Below, in pieces: positions 29,322 to 33,495 of a DNA stretch of 33,495 bases. How positions within the stretch are numbered: the first letter of the stretch is position 1; every line of letters begins with the position of its first letter. Position numbers and translations under genes: made by a program. Source of the DNA: Nemertoderma westbladi (lineage: Eukaryota > Xenacoelomorpha > Nemertodermatida > Nemertodermatidae); NCBI GenBank assembly GCA_032718475.1, contig JAUCBJ010006270.1:1-33495 (forward strand), in the 5' to 3' direction. The notes below the pieces were generated by a model. That model ran no database searches, was not told the DNA's origin, and worked only from the letters and a program-made list of their open reading frames with translations.

Positions 29322-29864
29322 TGTTAGCTTATCCAATTCCGCTAACACAAACCCATAGAGTGAGCCATAAAGCAATATTGGGAGCACGAGGTTGATTACC
29401 AATCAACCTCGTGTCAGCCCAGTAAACGGGGACAATAGGCCCCAAAGGAGACACACACAATAGGGGTCAGGGGCCAAACCCCTAACCCAGAGAGAACAGG
29501 AGGAGTGAACGGGAACACTCCGAAGGGCGCCAACAAGGGTATCAACCAATCAGAGGGGGGAAAGGCATCGATTAGGTAGAGTAGCAATATGGCCAACTGT
29601 GCGGTACATATATTACCTGTTGGTGCTTCCCTATTCAGTTTAGTTTACTCAGTCAGATCAGTAGGGTGGAACGGGGACTTCTGTCACCGTCCGCTACCGC
29701 CATCATACTTATATTACCTGTTGTGTCATACTATACTATATATATCAGACTATTATACCTTATACATATAACCGAACACCAGAACTCTTTTACCTTTCAC
29801 ACACGGCGGGGACGCGTGGATAGAAAACCCAATGGATAAACCGGGATCCGTAGATCCCGTCACA
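29322..29864 (+). repeat. 3' LTR, 543 bp, intact
   Basis: Starts TGTTAGC and ends GTCACA, followed by target duplication GAATT. It is nearly identical to the 5' LTR and shows the uninterrupted sequence GCCATCATAC at the site where the 5' LTR carries the 1.8-kb insertion. Confidence 0.95.
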
Positions 29865-29869
29865 GAATT

Positions 29870-30125
29870 GAAATCAAACAACTCACCACCAAGGCCGCCT
29901 CTGTCTGTGGACCTCGACTTTCGGTATCACTGCTGCTATGGGCAAACTGGACTAACCGTAACCGAGGATGAAATCCGGTTTTTTAATCTCACTCTGCCAT
30001 CAACCAGTGCCCGGCGGTGTTGAAATTGACACGCATTGTACAATCAGTAGGCCTATTGCTCCGAGTTTCCGGCTGGTCGGGTGCAACTACTGCATCTACA
30101 TTGCCACACTATAACTCGGGCTCAT
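29870..30125. repeat. Direct-repeat copy A, right part
   Basis: Continuation of copy A after the LTR element, from GAAATCAAACAACTCACC to CTCGGGCTCA. A short frame crosses it, but the corresponding frame in copy B is shifted by an extra G (AAACTGGGAC versus AAACTGGAC), so it is unlikely to encode protein. Confidence 0.88.
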
Positions 30126-30128
30126 GAG

Positions 30129-30505
30129 GAATGAGTGCTGCGTAGACTATATTGTTATAAACCAAAACCATACCTGGCTTCGCCTATTGAACGCATTATA
30201 AAGATAGTCAGTCTTTGTTTAGGAAAGATATTTAAATACAAAACAGGACGAGCACAACGAGACTTGGAGGCCTAATGAAGACGAGTATTGCGTTGAATAT
30301 ATTATTATATAAACCACCTGGCTTCACATATTGAACGCACCCCTTGTTATTTTTATTATAAAGATCGTCAGCCTGCGTTTAAGAAATATATTTAAATACA
30401 AAACAGGACGAACTCAATGAGGCTTATAATGAAGACGAGTACTGCGTTTATTATATTCCTATAATAACCACATGGCTTCGCATAGCCTATTGAACGTGCG
30501 ATTGG
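30129..30505. repeat. About 150-bp tandem repeat, two and a half copies
   Basis: The landmark AATGAAGACGAGTATTGCG recurs at about 30275 and 30428, with a diverged first copy from 30129. Each unit contains ATATTTAAATACAAAACAGG and CTGGCTTC. It fills much of the space between direct-repeat copies A and B. Confidence 0.85.
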
Positions 30506-30704
30506 AAATAAGTTTGTGCTACCCTTCTGCCCCGTGGGTGGTAGATGTCGCGGTTATGTATTGGTTGGTATGATGGGGGGGGGGGGGGGGGTGGGTGGGA
30601 GGTGCAGATTAAAAGGGCTGAACACGTACTGCCACTGCCCCCTTTCTTTGATTGATTGGCGGTGTGGTTAAATTTCTCAAATAGGCCTACTGATTTTGTG
30701 ATAC
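30506..30704. other. Spacer with poly-G run
   Basis: Contains a run of about 17 G followed by GTGGGTGGGAGG near 30576-30602. No gene is seen. Confidence 0.5.
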
Positions 30705-31191
30705 GACGGCACCGGCAACTGGTATAATCAGATATAGATGTACCGGTACATACCAATCTGAAATTCAACAATAGCAATAGGCCTACCCCTACAGACCATC
30801 CATCGACTCTGGACTCGGCACTGCAACCATGGAAGTTATGTGGAAGCGGACTAACCAGCTGACTGGCATTCTTAGTTCAGGTACCCACTACCAGACTGCC
30901 AGTCTACCCAGCTGCCCAGAAAAGTGTTGGAATTGAAATCAAACAACTCACCACCAAGGCCGCCTCTGTCTGTTGACCTCGACTTTCGGTATCGCTGCTG
31001 CTACGGGCAAACTGGGACTAACCGTAACCGAGGATGAAATACGGTTTTTTAATCTCACTCTGCCATCACCCAGTGCCCGGCGGTGTTGAAATTGACACGC
31101 ATTGTACAAGCAGTAGGCCTATTGCTCCGAGTTTCCGGCTGGTCGGGTGCAACTGCTGCATCTACATTGCCACACTATAACTCGGGCTCAT
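30705..31191. repeat. Direct-repeat copy B, with the empty LTR-insertion site
   Basis: This 487-bp partner of copy A is collinear from GACGGCACCGGCA to CTCGGGCTCA with scattered substitutions and small indels. At 30925-30939 it reads GTTGGAATTGAAATC, the sequence expected before the LTR element inserted, with GAATT present once. Confidence 0.92.
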
Positions 31192-33495
31192 ATTTATGTT
31201 CGCACCAAATCTCCGAAGCAAGTGAAAGGTTGAAGGGAAGTCAGATCGGATGGATCATTACAATGTTATAGTGTTAGTGTACCAGCCAGTCAGTGGTGTT
31301 GCCTATGGCAGTGTCTTCCACTTGGAAATAAAGACTTTGGTACCTATTGATATAATAGGGATTGAACTTTCGTTTTCGATGCAATAAAAATTAATCCCTC
31401 TCCAGGGGAAAATTGATACAAATAATTGCTGATTACTAACTTGTTATATTGACTTCCGTTTATTGCTTTAGTTAGAATAACGTGTCTCTGTAACCTGCCC
31501 TATTTCTTAAATTGATAATTTAACATTGATTTAACATGATTTAACATTAACTATTGATGGAGTTCTTTTTTTATTACTTTATTTTTAACCTGAGAGGTTT
31601 CAGTGTGTCGACTTAAACTCAAACAATTAAAAGTGTTATGTCACTGCAACCCTAATACGATCAGATTAGGTTTTTTGTATTTGTATATTAGCTGTTTTAG
31701 GTCGTTAACAAATATATATTAAATTTTTCCATTGTTCTCGTCTGTTTAAGTTTATTCCACAATGTATTTGTCTGGTTATTTTTTAATTGAATTATTGCAA
31801 AGTAGTAAATTTAATGTTCTTAAAAATAATATTATTATTTTATATGTAACCTAGGAAATTAGCTACACTTTTTCGCTGCAGCTTTAAGAGTGTACATTGA
31901 TTTAATATTAATTCAATACCCATATTACTACATCGGGCCAGTAATGGTTGACCGATGCGCCTGTAAATAGCCTCTCGTCAACAAGTCAACCCCACCGACT
32001 AGCGGTACTGGCTGTTTTTGCTGACGGGGCTCTGTCGAACAACGCGTCCCTGATAGCAGTAAAGGGGGTCTCTTTATTGAGAGGCAGTATTATTATTGCC
32101 GCGGAACTGCCCCAACTCATCACCTCTCCCACTCTCGCTCTCCGACGAAAATGAACATAAAATCAACACACACCAACCCACTACTCTACCCCACACCGCG
32201 ACACCCACCCACTCCTACGATCTGAAAGATTGTACCCAATACAAAAAAACAGGATAAGTTGAATCATACAACTAGAGCGGTAAGCTTGCAAGACGAATGC
32301 ATGATTTACTGAGAATATCAGTCATAATCTTACTTAACGGAATACTGTATATATTGTTCAAAACTTTTACTAAATTAATTGCAATGCTCACCTATCATTT
32401 CGCCGAGTGTCAATACATACTCTTACATACTCGCATGTTAAAAATTAAGGTATAATTGGTACTGTACAAATCTGACAAATACTGGGATTGTAATTTAACT
32501 AGCATGATATAAACTAACAAACAAATTGGCAATTAATATGGCTGATATTTACTTCTTTTTCATGTATATTTTTCAGAAATATTTCAAATGCATTAATTTA
32601 CATATTTTCAGGCCCTTTCATCCCATTTCACCAAATTTTTTACTTTTTTTACTTTCAGGGATTTTAATTTCCATGCGGTATAGGGTTCCGCAACTTTTAG
32701 TGGCAACACTAGAGACATCTAACCCAGGGTAGGGTATTCCTTAAATACCCCCTGTAGGTGTTGGGCTGGGCACCTATGGGTAAGATACAGCATAGCGCAC
32801 TACCCAACTAACAAATTTCCAACTAAATCTTCCACTTTTTTTTCTCTAAAACGCTCAAACTACCGTCCCAACATCAGAAAAACAGAATAAAATTGGATTA
32901 GTTAGTAATAAATACTATTACTATTTAATACAGGTTCTATACCTATAATGATAACGGGCAATATCTCTCCTAAATACACAACAAAACAATCCATCTAAAC
33001 ACTATTCCCCTACCAATTAACAGATTACCAATACATCTCACTATACCACATCAAAAATCAATGTCACACCACCACTGCCTTTTCATTACATTTATAATGA
33101 TATCAACATCCCAAAGATACCCCATTTGCTATCATCTTATTGATAAAGCTCGATTTTATACCTCTGTTATAAGATAGAATTATGGAGATAAATTTATACC
33201 CCTGTTATATTGAATATTCACCAAGAACAAACCAACAACATCTATGGGAAATTTTTTAAAACGAATAAACATGTCAACTGTTGATTTATGACTCCAGCTA
33301 ATGGACTATAAACAAACACCAGTGACTCTCGAATTACAGACCTTCCAACCACCACGCAATGCTCCCATCCCTACACGATTAATAAAACACTCATAACCGA
33401 CCTTAGGATTAGCCTCCCCTCCATTCCCCACACGGCGGGCAGCATTATTAGTCCTTCAGAATATAAGTCATACAAAACTTATACAAAATAAACCA
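31192..33495. other. AT-rich intergenic sequence, no gene recognised
   Basis: No frame longer than about 68 codons, no recognisable domain, no tRNA or snRNA and no tandem array. Small items are an AATAAAG word at about 31327, a near hairpin GGCAGT and ACTGCC around 32082-32111, a partial repeat ATTTATACC with CTGTTATA at 33150-33215, and an acceptor-like TTTTTTACTTTCAG at about 32640-32659 without a convincing exon after it. Confidence 0.5.

Larger units (their letters stand above)
24864..29864 (+). mobile_element. Non-autonomous LTR retrotransposon
   Basis: It is bounded by 543-bp LTRs (24864-27215, interrupted, and 29322-29864) that begin TGTTAGC and end GTCACA. Target duplication GAATT lies at 24859-24863 and 29865-29869. 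A purine tract (ATGGGGGGGAG) lies immediately before the 3' LTR, fixing plus orientation. The internal region is only 2.1 kb and carries one plausible frame of 170 codons; no protease, reverse transcriptase or integrase is present. It would have to be mobilised in trans. The LTRs differ by one substitution that I can see (CAACGG versus CAATGG near the end), implying a recent insertion. The undisturbed target is preserved at 30930-30934. Confidence 0.95.

Noticed and set aside
29832-30023. 63-codon frame in direct-repeat copy A
   Set aside because: It starts inside the LTR and the same region in copy B carries a frameshifting extra G, so the frame is not conserved.
32526-32732. Possible exon after an acceptor-like TTTTTTACTTTCAG
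   Set aside because: The downstream frame closes within about 24 codons, no donor pairs with it, and the peptide is not recognisable.
31192-33495. Nuclear mitochondrial insertion suggested by AT-rich composition
   Set aside because: No mitochondrial gene, tRNA or long hydrophobic frame could be found.

Overview
This is eukaryotic genomic DNA, most likely from a marine invertebrate. It has GT-AG introns, mostly non-coding DNA, several transposon classes and many copies of the palindromic word TAGGCCTA, which I associate (weakly) with echinoderm and hemichordate-like genomes. The species cannot be fixed from the sequence.

Left half (1-15,400): one recognisable host gene on the minus strand, the splicing factor RBM17/SPF45. 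Three exons are visible: exon 1 at 15037-14294 (residues 1-248), exon 2 at 9469-9335 (45 residues) and exon 3 at 1687-1589 (33 residues, start of the C-terminal UHM/RRM). All junctions are phase 0 and the joined protein is collinear with animal SPF45. The rest of the UHM lies beyond the left edge. The introns are almost pure satellite DNA. Intron 1 holds a 31-bp array, a 15-bp array and a 0.9-kb foldback element. Intron 2 (7.6 kb) is about 98% a 42/44-bp array. Intron 3 carries a 24-bp array running off the window.

The most striking signal is that two arrays look seeded at the gene's own 5' splice sites. The 31-bp unit of intron 1 is the last 20 nt of exon 1 plus the start of the intron, so each unit repeats an exon end and a donor (CAG|GTGAGT type), with about 21 decoys behind the real CAG|GTAAGT. 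The intron 2 array starts at the exon 2 donor, and most of its units carry GGTGAGT in the matching register. A splicing-factor gene whose introns are arrays of its own donor sites may be an undescribed arrangement. Any regulatory role is inference.

Right half (15,400-33,495): no intact host gene was found. It is layered mobile DNA: a 429-bp element with 30-bp inverted ends near the RBM17 promoter; two hAT-like elements with exact 8-bp target duplications (16611-17519 and 22845-23619, the latter splitting a 192-bp tandem array); an inverted-repeat element containing a tRNA-derived, SINE-like stretch; a decayed LINE whose endonuclease and reverse-transcriptase parts were fused by internal deletion; and an LTR retrotransposon at 24864-29864. 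That element has 543-bp LTRs and a GAATT target duplication, and its empty site survives in a diverged duplicate at 30705-31191. Its 5' LTR is in turn interrupted by a 1.8-kb inverted-end element full of CATTCGTA words. The last 2.3 kb shows nothing I can name.
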